The notes under the pieces: generated by a model
The model's database searches: none
What the model was told of the DNA's origin: nothing
Seen by the model: only the letters and a program-made list of their open reading frames with translations
Shown: positions 24,102-36,049 of the stretch, one piece after another
Layout: the number at the start of each line of letters is the position of its first letter
Numbering within the stretch: the stretch's first letter is position 1
NCBI RefSeq assembly: GCF_000208745.1
Contig: NC_030852.1
Span: 30,768,969-30,832,968, forward strand
Length of the DNA stretch: 64,000 bases
Origin: Theobroma cacao
Lineage: Eukaryota; Streptophyta; Magnoliopsida; Malvales; Malvaceae
Direction: 5' to 3'
Made by a program: the position numbers and the translations under genes

Positions 24102-24637
24102 GATTCATCTGGAAATATATTGTTAATTGTGCTTTGTTACTAACTAGTGAACATGATAGAACACTAGAGTGAGACTTACAATAAAATCCTCACCATACTT
24201 CCATTCTCATCTTGTATGATTGAATCTCATACATATATAAGCCCTATTTCCATGGAAATGTACTAGTATCTCTTTTCTGTAACTGTATACAAACTTACGT
24301 TTTATTTACAATAAAGGGCTTCAGGCCAAACTACATTCAGATATTGCCAGAAGAGAGGAGTGAGCTGATTGTGAAAGCCCCCTGGCCTGCAGATCACCCT
24401 CCCAACAATTTGCTAGGTAATGGGAAATTTGCTAACACGAGAAGCATAGACAAGGTTGGGTAGACAAGATACGCAACCAAGAAATTATATAATTTTCCAT
24501 CTACACATGTATATATTTAAGTAATATGAATCAGCAGAAGATATAGAGCTAATGCTATATTTAATTGCCAATGAATTGAACTCTTAAAAGTAAACCAGCC
24601 AACAACAGTAAAATTACAAAACTTACTGCCTTATGGA
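24102..24637. other. Convergent intergenic region (3' ends of OMT and MTP1)
   Basis: About 535 bases between two facing stop codons, expected to hold both 3'UTRs. AATAAA-like signals occur (for example ACAATAAAGG near 24309 on +). Nothing else is visible. Confidence 0.6.
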
Positions 24638-25888
24638 TTACTGGCGCTCTATTTGAATAGTCACATGACTAATATTGTATTCTCTCCTGATATAATCTAT
24701 AACCTTGTTCAATACCATGTCAGCATTAGCTTCATGCTTAATTAAGACATGGCAAGCTAATAACACCTTACCAACAGTTATGGCCCAAATGTGCAGTTCA
24801 TGTATGGCAACAACCTCATCCATCTCACATAAACCCTTCTCAAGCCTTGTGGCATCAATTTCACGGGGAGTGCTCTCCATGAGAACTTCCAGAATATTTC
24901 GCAGCATCCTGATGGTAGTTCCAAGCACAATAATGGAGAACACAAGGGTGCATATCAGATCAATAATTTTCCACTCCGGTTTATACCAAATAATTGCTCC
25001 ACCAATCATCACTCCAACACTCTGAATGGAATCCCCTAGGACATGAAGATAAGCCCCTTGTACATTGATGTTTCTTTCCTTCTTCCGAGGTGCTCCACTT
25101 TCTAATATCTTTTCACAATCTGAGTAGTTCTTAATCAGAGGCACGGTGTGGTCAGCTTCATGAGTATGATGATGCTCATCATGTTTAGAATTTGAGCCGT
25201 GATGATGATGGTGAGAAGTTATACTTAATCCATGATTATGTGTTTCATTGTCATGGCTATGACTGTGATCATGGTGGTTGTGATCATTCCCGCCATGGCC
25301 ATGATTATGGTTATGGCCATGGTGATGGTGATGACCATGATCATGACCCAACAAGAGAGCCATAGCAATATTAACCACTAAACCAAACGCAGAAACCACG
25401 AACATGAGAAACCCTTGAACTTCGCCATTATCATGGATAAGTCTAGCTATGGCTTCATAAACAAGGATGCCAGCTAGAAGCCATATCATCTGGATGGACA
25501 CAAGGGCACCAAGAATTTCAATCCTAAAGAATCCATAAGATTGACGTGGAGTTGCCTCCCACCCTGATGCCCAAAGAGAGAACAAGGAGATGGCAAAGGC
25601 TGCAACATCTGACAAGAGATGAGCTGCATCAGTTAAGATTGCAAGACTGTTGGCTTTAATTCCTCCAGCTACTTCTACGCTCATAAAGACAATGCAGAGC
25701 ACTACTGCCATCAAAAGTTTCCGCATAGAGGCTGCACGTTCCTTTGTGTCTTTAGAACTGGTTTGAGCATCAGAAAATCCACATGCTGCACCTCCACAAA
25801 TCGTACTACCACCCAGGCTTGTCTCTGCAGCTGGCACATCTCCACGAATTTCAATTATGTTGCATTGTTCAGAATTTTGCACTTCCAT
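24638..25888 (-). CDS. MTP1: Vacuolar zinc transporter MTP1 (cation diffusion facilitator)
   Basis: A Zn-CDF protein that exchanges cytosolic Zn2+ for protons at the tonoplast and gives zinc tolerance. The coding region is one exon of 416 codons. Six membrane segments fall at about 56-76, 83-106, 122-145, 158-180, 287-302 and 308-330. The tetrahedral zinc site is formed by two HxxxD motifs, His90/Asp94 in segment 2 and His282/Asp286 in segment 5. Between segments 4 and 5 is a long cytosolic His-rich loop (residues 181-249), typical of plant MTP1 and a proposed zinc sensor. The N-terminus carries the Cys-rich [10 protein letters not shown] segment, and the C-terminal ferredoxin-like domain has [11 protein letters not shown]. 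The ATG directly follows the acceptor of a 5'UTR intron. No lesion is seen. Length and motifs fit group 1 MTPs well. Confidence 0.95.
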   Translation of the reverse strand: MEVQNSEQCNIIEIRGDVPAAETSLGGSTICGGAACGFSDAQTSSKDTKERAASMRKLLMAVVLCIVFMSVEVAGGIKANSLAILTDAAHLLSDVAAFAISLFSLWASGWEATPRQSYGFFRIEILGALVSIQMIWLLAGILVYEAIARLIHDNGEVQGFLMFVVSAFGLVVNIAMALLLGHDHGHHHHHGHNHNHGHGGNDHNHHDHSHSHDNETHNHGLSITSHHHHHGSNSKHDEHHHTHEADHTVPLIKNYSDCEKILESGAPRKKERNINVQGAYLHVLGDSIQSVGVMIGGAIIWYKPEWKIIDLICTLVFSIIVLGTTIRMLRNILEVLMESTPREIDATRLEKGLCEMDEVVAIHELHIWAITVGKVLLACHVLIKHEANADMVLNKVIDYIRREYNISHVTIQIERQ

Positions 25889-26964
25889 CTGAAAACAATA
25901 TAAACAACCATGAGGAAGAATAATTTATTAAATTCACAAACAGTGAGAACAAAAAAGCAAAATGAATTGGGTGAATCAACAAAATAATTAAGACAGGTTA
26001 AAAATCTTGTGTCAGTGAAATATTGCATTATTTATACTTCTAAAAATCTTGCTATATCTCTCATGAAACCCAGCCATCCTCTCTTAGCCTTCTCCTTTCC
26101 CACTCTTTCCCATCATATGATCAAACGGTATCTTGACCATAACATATACGTGCCTAGTAAAAGTTTCAGTATGTCACCATTTCTTTAACCAAAATGCAGC
26201 ACTACATAAACACTACATTAGCTAATACCCTTATTATGTGTCTTATACACAATTGCTTCAGTGTAAGAATTTACATTACATATCGCAACACAATTTCATT
26301 AAAAAGTAGCAAATTTTGCGATCCTAGCTAGTGATTTATCTGTTGGAGGAATCAAGAAACAGCAAATCACCATCTTTAGTGTCAAGTCATTGTAAATACT
26401 AAAGTTGGCAGGGAAAATTGCAGAATTTGGGGAAAGTTGCCGAGATGCAGGTGACAGGCAAAAGGGAAACTCTTATCTTATTCGATACGCATCGCATTGG
26501 TGTTTCTCTTTCATGAAAAATACAGCCATACATATTTAGCCTCAAAAGCCTTTTATTAAAACAGGGGACAGAAATAAGAGAAAAGGAAGACTTTAAGTCT
26601 GAGGATTCTAGAATAATAAAAAATAAAAAACATTCTAACAAACTCAGCTCCATACATCACAATTGCAACCCACATCTTATTTGAATCAGCAGAAACTTCA
26701 CAAGGGAATTTTCTATACATATTTTCACACTCATGCATGCGTGCGTACATACACCCATAAATATACTTGTATGTATTAATGTATACATATATGTATATAT
26801 GCTTGTAGCAGTTCTAAATTCTAGAATCAAACAAAGATAAGCAGAGATTACAAAAGATGATTATTCAGAGTAAATTTCAAAGAAAAAAAATTCACTTATC
26901 ACATTAAAATTAAGAATTTTCAAAAGAATCGGTTGAGTTATTAAATAAATGAAAACAGAATTAC
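25889..26964 (-). other. 5'UTR intron of MTP1
   Basis: The donor CGGAAG|GTAATT sits at 26965/26964 and the acceptor TTTTCAG immediately precedes the ATG at 25888, giving an intron of 1,076 bases in the leader. A further leader intron is possible upstream: donor-like AAAG|GTGC near 27190 and acceptor-like TTTAG near 27025. Leader introns of this kind often raise expression in plants, but no effect is shown here. Confidence 0.7.
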
Positions 26965-27299
26965 CTTCCGTAGTTGCTCCTCCTCCTCGATTTCAATTAC
27001 TCAACCTTCTTCGAAAACTAAATCCCTAAACGCAAGGTAAAAAAGTTACGTTTCTGTCTCTTTTTTTTTTTTTTTGCTTATTACGAAGATACGATAAAAA
27101 TGAGAAAACCCCAGAATCCAAACATATTCAACGGAATAAAAACAAATTAAAAAAAAAAAGATGAGGAGGAGGAGGAGGAGAAAAAGCACCTTTAATTAGA
27201 GGAACCGTAGAGGTTCTGAAAGTAGCCAGTGGCAATGGCTCCACCAGATTGAGGGGTTCGTTGCAATAAATGCCAAAAAGAAGAAAGATGGGAGGAGCA

Positions 27300-27430
27300 A
27301 TTTATTCCAGGAGAAACAGAGGCTGGAATAAATTACTTTAGTATAGTAACAATTTATTTATAGATTGAAGACAGAGATTGGAGTAGCCCTATGCTTTTAG
27401 CTCCACAATTTTGCCGTTATTTTTATATAT

Positions 27431-27470
<40 letters not shown>

Positions 27471-28619
27471 GGGTTTTGTAGCAATGATTCGGATTGAATC
27501 CTCTTGTTTGGTAGTCATTCATTGCCCTCCTATCAAGAACTTTGCCATTTTATCTTTTTACCCCTATTGTGGCCTTTTCCCTTCTTTTTCTCTCAAGGTC
27601 TTTTTTGGTAATGTAAGTCGTAATATTCTTTTCTGTCTATGGTATATATTTTTCAACCTTGTTTAATTATTAAATGTTCTTAGATACGTCATGCTTAGGA
27701 TTTATCATGTAAATGCAAAATCCTAATAAAAACTAATATCTAATAATGCTTTGAATATTCATATATTCTTTTACTTTTAGTGTCAAAAGAAGTATTTTTA
27801 ATTATAATAATAATAATAATAAAAAGGAGGCGGAATGTATTAAAGTCGGGTCGGAATAAAAATTATAAATTTATCAAGATAAGATAATGAGAATTTCCTG
27901 CAGAAAATTGAAACAACAAGACTGACAAATTTGGAAGCTTTTTGGGTTATTTGTGGCGTATGACACTTACTGGTCGTGACAGCGGTCTCCAATTTGGAAA
28001 TTGCTTTTCTCGAAAACTGCCCAGCACCTTTTTTTTGTCACATTTCACACGTGTCTAAACATGCGTCAAGAGTGCTGAGTGCCCCCTAAAAGATTCAATA
28101 TCTCAACTAACGATGCTGGTTAAAGGGCTGATTCCACCGTCTTAAGATATTTGTTCCTAGCATTAAAATATTTTGTGAATGCATTCTTTCAGAGTTAAGA
28201 CATGACACAGAATTATTAGTAGTAGCATCATTACGTGGAGGAAAAGCTCAGTACAGGACCACAAGTGGTGGAAACGTGGAGCCCACTACACGTCAAAGAA
28301 ACTGGTGGATGGTGGCAACAGACAACAAGGTTACTGCTTACGGCTGATGGCGGAGCTTATAACGTTAAACGGTTCAGTTTCCACAAAATGCACTGAAGCT
28401 CACCTAAACCGGGCGTGGAGGAATGGGAACTGGAAAGAGATTTTCCAATAAGACATCGTCATCAGTCAGATACTACACTTGTGTACGTTACCCAAGGAGA
28501 CCAAAATTGAATGTATAAATATTACACATCAGGATTTTCAATGAATTTCTTATACAGGTGAGATACGAAATGGTAGTAGTTAATAATGCTACAGATGATC
28601 ATCATGACAAAGTAGGCCA
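27300..28619. other. Intergenic region between the MTP1 5' end and the RPL11 3' end
   Basis: Contains the (CT)n run at 27431-27469 and an AT-rich stretch around 27670-27830. The part from 28200 to 28450 is less AT-rich but has no gene-like frame. It presumably holds the MTP1 promoter at the left. Confidence 0.5.
27431..27469. repeat. (CT)n microsatellite
   Basis: An almost uninterrupted CT run of about 39 bases, roughly 100 bases upstream of the likely MTP1 transcript start. CT runs are common near plant core promoters. Confidence 0.85.
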
Positions 28620-31567
28620 CTACACCAGTTCCTTCTTTTTTGGTTCAAGAATGGGTGGGTCGACATCAATTCCCATATTAGCAGCAGTACCAGCTATGAT
28701 TCTCATAGCTGATTCAATACTCGTACAATTCAGGTCAGGTAGCTTTTCAGTAGCAATTGCACGTACTTGGTCAATGGTGACCTTCCCCACCTTCTCTTGC
28801 TTTGGGTCTTTAGAACCTTTCTCCACTCCTACATCACCAGACATAATAATCAAACATTCAAACTGCATTATTTTTCAAAGATAGATATCTTCTTCTTTTT
28901 TCCACGTGGGAACAATTAACAAATGGTCTATAGTAATTATTCTCCCATGTCTTCCATCGATCATAATTTGATACTAACATACTTATCTTTATGGATAGGC
29001 TTATTAGGCATGTAATCAACTATGTACTACTACAGTAACTATTTCAGGGCTATTAAAAACTTTGATTCATCTTGACCAAACGCTACACACTTAAGATGAT
29101 CGACCAAAATGTACAATGTCTGTATGACTTACAACTTGTAATCTGATCATAAATTTACTCTCCGTATGGGCCACAGAATGAAGATAAATCCATTGACAAG
29201 CAAAGGATCAGCACTGTTGCAAGGTCTATGTTCAGCGAATCAATTCATATTAACATCAAACAAAGTTTGGTTTCACTTTAGTCAAGCAAATTTACTACAA
29301 TAGAAGATTAGGCTCTAATTGGGAATCAAAACAAAATACCACCTGTTTATAAGTTTACTTTTACTTTGACATGATCCAAGATTGCATTTATTACCAATTA
29401 GAACAATTAACATGAAGCAAACGAGTGTGCTTAGCTGACAGTGAATATCAATATGCAACTATAACAAGGTTTACTTAGAGGGAGAAGATTGGTGATATCT
29501 ACATGGGTATTATCTCTGAGCATCTGCAACAATGTAAAAAATCTTTATACAATTTCTCCCTCTCACTCAGCATAAAAAGTCCAGCAAACGACACAATGTA
29601 TTTTTTTGCTCCAAGATGAAAATAAATTTTGGATAATCTAGTTGAATATAAATTAAAAGTACAAAATAAGGACTGAATTAAAAATGTTATGATAGTGACA
29701 CCTAGACATTAGAAATTTTCACCACATTTGGAAGTATAACATCTCTGTTGTTATCTAAATTTTATTCGATTCCAGCTTCTTTGTCATTCCATGAACCTAA
29801 ATCTGAACACAATTACTAATGTTGTTCAACTCAGGGCTGTGAACTGAATGTCAAAGAACCAAGCATGACACAACTATTGGTTGCAGCTAACTATTATCCC
29901 AAGACAAAGATTTTCAAGTTGCATAGCAAAAACACCCACCATTGTTGTACCAACTGCATTTTAATCTATGGATGTATAATAATAACATGAATATCATCAC
30001 GTATTTTGAATTAAAGGTATTTAACTTCCCAAAATGCCTGAGTACTAATTATTGTGCAGAGTCACTGTTAACAACTTGGTATACACATAAACTTGTAGAT
30101 GGTTAAGTTGCCAGACCATTCAAAACATTGGTGGATTTGAACCCCTTAAAGAACAAACTTCCCACAATAACTGGGTTCAACTATTTTACCAAGAGCATGA
30201 ACCTAAATTCAAGGAAAATCAGTTGGATGGGAGTTGGCAAACGTTTATTGATAAAGGATCAGATTATCAAGTTTCGTTAAGACAGTAATTCAATTAAACG
30301 GGGGGCAAAGATTAGAAGTCCATCTCTTCAATACTTGTATCATGCCAAGTCAATAATCTGTTGTTATATTGATAGAAGGATATCTGTAATTGTACACGAA
30401 ACAGAAACTAGCCCCCACATGCTTCATAACAATAATACTGGGGTCAGCAATGCCAACATAAAACCTTGGATTGGAAACTGTTGCTGCAGCTCTGTCAAGA
30501 AGAGCGACAATGAAGGTTATGTTGCACACACCGGTGATACAGCCAAGACGAAACTTGGACATCTCTTTGAAATAAGTCGTTGGGATCAGGGATCAGGTTA
30601 TCAGTTTAGTTTAAGTCAATAATCTGATATTCTGATTTCAACAATTCTTATGCACTTGTATCATGTGAAGACAAATGTTTCATACCTGCTGCCTTCTTGT
30701 TGGGGGGATCATGTTCAATTAATAAGCCACCATCAATGTGAAAAACTTTGTAGCAAAAAAGAAAAAAAATTCAAGCATAACATATGGGAAAAGCCAATAC
30801 TAAACCAGAAGACATGAGTTTTGGTTATCCCTCATCTTAAATATCCAATGACCTCATGTATAAAGAAAATTAAAGGTACAAATCTGATTACTCATTAGTG
30901 AGTGATAATTAAGAAGTATACCTGCTGCCTTAAGTAACAGAACAGAAGCAGGGGGTGTCTTTAGAACGAAGGTGAAGCTTCTATCCTGGAAAGCAATGAA
31001 CAAAGGAATTCAGGCATATTCTTTACCAGCAGTTCAAAATTGAAGAAATAAAGAAAGAAACCCACATCGTAGACAGTAATTTCGACAGGGATAATGTAAC
31101 CAGCTTTATCAGCAGTTCTAGCATTGTAATCCTTACAAAAGGCCATGATATTTACACCTTTTGCTCCAAGAGCCGGTCCTACAGGCGGCGCTGGTGTCGC
31201 CTTACCTGCCTCCAGAGCCAACTTTATCGATCCAACCACTGCAAAAGAAAACACTCACAAAAAGCAAGAAATGTCAGGAAATTCAGAATCGGGTATCAAA
31301 GGTAATTAAAGACATATACGTATTCGTTGAACCTTTCTTGGCTTTGCCGCCGGGTTTAGGAGGAGCCATGGCGATGACAGTTAAGAATCTTGGAGTAGAA
31401 GAGAGGAGAGGGGATTGTTTTTTGTTGAGGAATTGGAGAGAAATGTTGGGGTTTGAGGATAAGTTGATGGGGGAATGAAAAAGAGTAGAGGAAAGCTTGG
31501 CATTATCGATGTTTCTCGGACAAAGGGAAGAGCTGAGATGATGAAGAGTGGATAAAGAGGATGCCAT
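28620..31567 (-). CDS. RPL11: Plastid 50S ribosomal protein L11, nuclear gene
   Basis: A component of the GTPase-associated centre of the chloroplast ribosome. Four exons on minus: 31333-31567, 31066-31238, 30922-30985 and 28620-28828, all GT-AG with matching phases, giving 226 residues. Residues about 1-66 are a Ser/Thr-rich transit peptide ending near [20 protein letters not shown]. The mature part has the L11 N-domain ([32 protein letters not shown]) and the C-domain ending in [20 protein letters not shown]. Exon 3 encodes only [21 protein letters not shown] and is easily missed. I chose ATG 31567 because the upstream in-frame ATG at 31702 would add an unusual extension. The last intron is about 2.1 kb and contains a local duplication. 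No lesion is seen. Confidence 0.95.
30250..30670. repeat. Degenerate local duplication within the last RPL11 intron
   Basis: The phrase GGATCAGATTATCAAGTTT with its following bases near 30256 recurs as GGATCAGGTTATCAGTTTA near 30591. ACTTGTATCATG near 30333 recurs near 30655. The offset is about 320-335 bases. The copies are diverged and non-coding. Confidence 0.6.
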
Positions 31568-31693
31568 CGAGAGGGAGAGACGAGAGGGGAAACAGAGTGA
31601 AGAGGTTTTTGGATGAACCCAGAATCCTATCTCCAATGCCTCAGGTGGAGCGCAATTAACGGGCCAGATTTCACTCAGACCAAACACTACTCT

Positions 31694-31699
31694 TGGGCT
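31694..31699 (-). promoter_or_regulatory. Candidate site II element of RPL11
   Basis: TGGGCT on + (AGCCCA on the gene strand), about 130 bases upstream of the chosen RPL11 start. Site II motifs are common in promoters of plant ribosomal-protein genes. A single six-base motif is weak evidence. Confidence 0.3.
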
Positions 31700-32219
31700 C
31701 ACTTCTTTTCTTTTGGTTCCTTACTATTGGACTCACCGCTTTCGGCTTCATCCGTCCAATCTATAACAAAAGATAAATGAGGTGTTGGGGAGGTACCGTT
31801 GCATGTTTTTATTAAAATTTACTTTTTTTTATAATATTTAAATAATGTCAAAAATAAAATAAATATAAGAAATAAATTTGAAATTATTTTAAATAAAAAT
31901 ATTATATATTTAATATGAAATATATTGTTTTGAAATATTTAAAAGATATAAAAAAACAAAATGAATAATAATACATAAAAGAAGATTTTGATTTCGTGAA
32001 TTTGATTTCGTCAAAATTATTACAACTCTTGATATGATTTAACCACAGTCACAAAATCTTATTTCATAATAAATGGGTAAAAATTACGTTAAATATTTCA
32101 ATTGACTAAATTTAGCTTTCTTTTCTCAGTAAAAAAGTTTTAAAAATGTTTAATTGAAACTGCTTATGACTTCTACAACAGATTTGCATGCCGCAAAGGG
32201 TTTTAAAGGGCAATAAAAA

Positions 32220-33145
32220 TATCACAGAAAGATGGTATGTTATAGGTGCTTTTTTAATTTGGTTGAGAGAATGGAATAGAGAGAGAATAGAATGGTTATT
32301 TTGTATGAAAAGAATAAGATAAAAATAATTATTATGTAGTTTGATTAGTGAAATGAAATTATACTATTATAACTCATTTTGATGTTTTATTGATAAAAAT
32401 AATTTTGAAATAACAAAAAAAATGTGATAAAGAGAAAAAAAAATTTATTATAATTTGATTTTTAATTTAAAATATTTATTTTTATAAATTTATTTAAAAT
32501 TTAATATAATTATTTATTTTAAAAATATTAATAATTTATCATTAAAACATTAATATGATTATTTAATTTGATTCTTTATTCTTTATTTTTAAAATATTAA
32601 AAAAATTATAATTAAAATTTTTAATTTATTTTTTTAATTTAAAATATTAATATTTAATAATTTATAATTAAAACTTTTAAAATATTTTATTTTAAATTCA
32701 TTGGATTTTTTTTTCTCAATTGGTTGTTGGACGTAATGGAGCATTGATCTAAGGCTCCTTGTGGTAGTATCTGGCCATTAGATCACCAAATCGATGATTC
32801 TCACGATCAGGCTATGGAGTGTTAAATCGATATTTTTTACAAGTAAATTCGATTGTAGAGTGCTAAATCAGCACTTTCTACTACCAAATTCGATTGTGGA
32901 GTGCAAGATAAGCACTTTCTATGACTAAATCTGATCTTGAAGATATTAATGCTACTATCGCCTTTTGACGAAGGAAAAATTTTAAAGAAAGAAAGAGAGA
33001 GACAAATGAGTAGAGAGAAAAAAATGTGAAAAATAAATAAATTTTATGATCTTATATGAAATAGTAATTTTCAAAATTAGTTGAATATATTTTTATTTAA
33101 TAATTTTTTTAGCCTATTTCTGTACAATCGGAATAGCCATTGCAA
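32220..33145. mobile_element. AT-rich non-coding element with a palindromic repeat core
   Basis: The left part has GAATAGAATGGTTATTTT. The right part has GGAATAGCCATTGC, whose reverse complement GCAATGGCTATTCC resembles the left motif, so weak terminal inverted repeats are possible. Between them lie AT-rich arms and a core with short tandem units (32845-32926). The layout matches the element at 11040-12812. No coding capacity. Class and exact ends are uncertain. Confidence 0.35.
32845..32926. repeat. 41-bp tandem repeat, two full units with diverged flanking units
   Basis: Units at 32845-32885 and 32886-32926 each begin AAATTCGATTGT. Each contains an AGTGC...AGCACT inverted pair: AGTGCTAAATCAGCACT in unit 1, and the less symmetric AGTGCAAGATAAGCACT in unit 2. 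Diverged units flank them (about 32789-32844 and after 32927). Confidence 0.85.
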
Positions 33146-34643
33146 AGGGATCGATAATGGCTTTTTTGACTTCTCTGATAATGAATATTTGGTGAACCAA
33201 AAACAATCTCTGTTCCATTCCCGCCCGCACAGTGAAGAAGGTTTAAAAGAGGGAAGATTTAAGAATGAAGCTAACTGGAAAAGGGTGAGACACGCCGCGG
33301 TTGTAATGATGAATCATGGGTTGTTTCTGTTTTTGTCGAGGAACATGATCATATATTAGCCACTACAAGAAAAATGCCATCTTTTACCAAAACACAGAAA
33401 AATTGGTGAGTATTAACCTAACTGAAGCATTTAAAATATTTTATTTTGTCCATTTACTATGAGCCAAAATTATTTTACATGTATTTCAAAGCATTAAATT
33501 CTCTTTATCACGAATAAATGTCCACCAAAACAGATGAAAAGAAAATCAAGAAAATATTTACACGAACACGTGACGGGTTGTACAAGATATGCGACCAAAC
33601 CAAGGCAAGGATTAATGCACCAACATCTGGTAATATCATCTACAAACTACAATTCTTAGTTATGTTAGCAGATTGGAAAAAGTAGCTTGTGGAGGCTATT
33701 GTTCAAGACTTTTAAGGGCCGCCAACTCCTATCAGAAAATTTGATCGCGTGAATTGGCATCAAGCTCTAATTATAACTTCAATAAAACCCCTTGAATAGA
33801 ATTTTGAATTACATATGCTTTCTGCATGCACTACCGAACAACTAATTATAGTATTAAACAAGAGTGGCGAGGTTGAAGACAACATTCAATGAGTACCAAA
33901 AAAAGTTAAATTCATTTCCATTGAAGAAGGGGTGATCCCCTTGTACAAAAAAGGGGAGAGGGTAAATGAGAAAAGAAAATTTATAAGAAAATTAATAAGT
34001 GATTGTTATAAATTGAAACAAAATTAATTATATATATATAATAGCGGTTAGAGATCATAAATATATATTATTTTTAGTTAGATTGAGAATAAGAAAAATA
34101 GTTGAATACAAGAAATAGTTAAAAATTAATAATATTGAGAGAATTGAGAAGTGATAAAAAATTAAAATTTATTAATCACATAATTAGAAAAATGAGAAAA
34201 TATGTTATTTTTTTAATTATTTTAACTTACATATTGTTAATGAAAAATAAGATAAATAATTGAATATTAATAAAAATGTCAAAATGAGAAAAAATAGATA
34301 TTTATTAAGCATGAGAAAATAAATAGATATTTAATTAATTATCTTAATTTTTATATATTTTTAATATAATTAATTATATTATTATTATAAAATTATAGAT
34401 CTATTAGAATTTAAAGTCCTTGTTTTGGTGGCTTTACCCGGCTGCCTACTACTAAAACATAATTGAAACAAAAGCACATGCTTTCTCTGCATTTCAATTA
34501 TACATAGATCACTTGTGGTTCAAGGAAACCCTAAACCCTGAGCTTTTTAGGAAACCTGACCATTTAATTTGCTCAGTTATTTTATCTACGTAGGTGATCC
34601 TATTTTCTCCAATCTCTCTCTGGTAAGTGAGAAAAGGGAATCA

Positions 34644-35129
34644 ATGGGAGGCCTGTGCTTTCCCTGTGTTATCGTGACGACGACAAATATGAATTCCTTT
34701 CTTTTAACGCTCTTGTTTGACCTTCTAGCTCGTTTCACCTTCATGTTAGAAGAGGCACTTGTTCACCTGGGTCTGCTCAACCCAACAGAAGAAGCTCATT
34801 CTGCCGATCCATATCCCACACACTATGTTCTTTCAATGGACAACCGATCTCCTTCCGTCCTTCCTGCAGCCCCAGTCCAAGTCAAGACAACATTGATTAA
34901 AAGCAGCGCCCTGCCGGTCGTGAAATATGGCAATTCCATCCGAAGATCCAAAGTGGAAGAACACGGTGATGAAGATGATTTGATATGCGCTGTATGCTTG
35001 AATTATATAGAGAAAAGTGACGAGATCAAAGAGCTTAGCAACTGTTCTCACGTGTTTCATAGAGAGTGTCTGGATACATGGATTAACAAAGATCAGGTTA
35101 CCTGTCCTCTCTGCCGATCCACATTGTAG
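34644..35129 (+). CDS. RING-H2 finger protein, probable E3 ubiquitin ligase (paralogue 1)
   Basis: A single-exon gene of 161 codons starting MGGLCFPC. A hydrophobic N-terminal segment (residues about 12-40) probably anchors it in a membrane. A C3H2C3 RING-H2 domain closes the protein: CAVC, then CSHVFH with the two histidines, HRECLDTW, and CPLC, with spacing normal for the RHA/ATL-like class. It should recruit an E2 enzyme; the substrate is unknown. The frame is open upstream, but the first ATG in a suitable context is at 34644. It is clearly related to the gene at 40077 (shared HLGLL, YVL-MD-RS and CLDTW-N--QVTCPLCRSTL segments), so the pair arose by local duplication. Its 3' flank is also copied at 36050. 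Confidence 0.88.
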   Translation: MGGLCFPCVIVTTTNMNSFLLTLLFDLLARFTFMLEEALVHLGLLNPTEEAHSADPYPTHYVLSMDNRSPSVLPAAPVQVKTTLIKSSALPVVKYGNSIRRSKVEEHGDEDDLICAVCLNYIEKSDEIKELSNCSHVFHRECLDTWINKDQVTCPLCRSTL

Positions 35130-35175
35130 CAGATTCAATGGGTCATGTAGACTTGCTTGTGAGTTGTGAAATTGT

Positions 35176-35382
35176 AAATGTTTATGTGGTGGACGCAAAT
35201 TCATAAATTAAAGGGTTGTTTCTATGTTTCTTTCACCATTTATTTGTTTATTACTAGTAGGAATTAATTTATCTGTTCTTTTTCTAAGTAATTAGTATAT
35301 CCAAATGTAATATTTTTTGCTTTTTTCGAGAACATAAAATTAATAAGGAAAAAAAACAAAGAAATGGAGTCTAAACTTCAGA
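35176..35382 (+). repeat. 3' flank of RING-H2 gene 1, copy 1 of a dispersed duplicate
   Basis: Starts about 47 bases after the stop codon, at AAATGTTTATG, and runs to GGAGTCTAAACTTC. It is matched nearly throughout by 36050-36242. It probably includes the 3'UTR of the RING gene. Confidence 0.85.
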
Positions 35383-36049
35383 ATGAAAATCTCCCGCCCC
35401 CAATAAATGCCCCTTTTCCTGCCCTTTCTACGATATTATGTCATCTATCTTCTCTTTAGTAATGATACTATGACTTGTTTGGTTTCAAAACTTATTCTTT
35501 CTCATTCATTAATTTTTTTCTTTTTTTGTCTCTCACATATTTCCTCTTTCTCTCTTAGAAAACTCTTTTTTTTTTTAACTAGAATTCTCATTTCTTTAAC
35601 AAAAAATGAACTAAGAAATGACACTGTCAATTACAAACAAAACCAAAAGACTTGCTTTGACATTCCTCCAAAAGAATAGATTTTGGAGTTGTCTAGGAAA
35701 TTCAGTTCAGTTTCGTATTAGATTAGTAGCATTGACATGTTCTTTCATTTATGCATCTCTCTTTAGGGAATCTAACTAAGCTTTCTCGTCTGTGTATGAA
35801 TTCATTAATGCAATGTCAAGATAATTCTAAGTCCACTTTTTTCTCTGTTGTTCTTCTGGTTTGTTGCTTGTGCCTTCAATGCTGTTATACCTAGGAAAAA
35901 CCAGGTTAATTTTCCTTTATCAGGTTGTAGATGAACCAAAGTTAAGATCAAAGCCAGAAAAATTTATCAAGCATAACTCGTGTTTTCCTTAATAAGACAA
36001 CAACGAACCAAGGATAACGAAATATATCCTTGGAACAATGTCTTCAAGA

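Larger units (their letters stand above)
31740..34568. other. Intergenic region, AT-rich, no supported gene
   Basis: Contains the AT-rich element at 32220-33145. The frame at 33081-33359 has no recognisable features. Long A/T runs dominate 33960-34400. Confidence 0.5.

Noticed and set aside
24705..25025. 106-codon frame on + inside MTP1
   Set aside because: It is the antisense shadow of the MTP1 coding exon, with no independent features.
27484..27666. 60-codon frame on + after the CT run
   Set aside because: It has a leader-like context but low-complexity hydrophobic content, no domain and no splice partner. The CT run belongs more plausibly to the MTP1 promoter.
30961..31254. 97-codon frame on minus as a separate L11-like gene
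   Set aside because: It is exon 2 of RPL11 read into its intron. Splice sites and phases join it to the other three exons.
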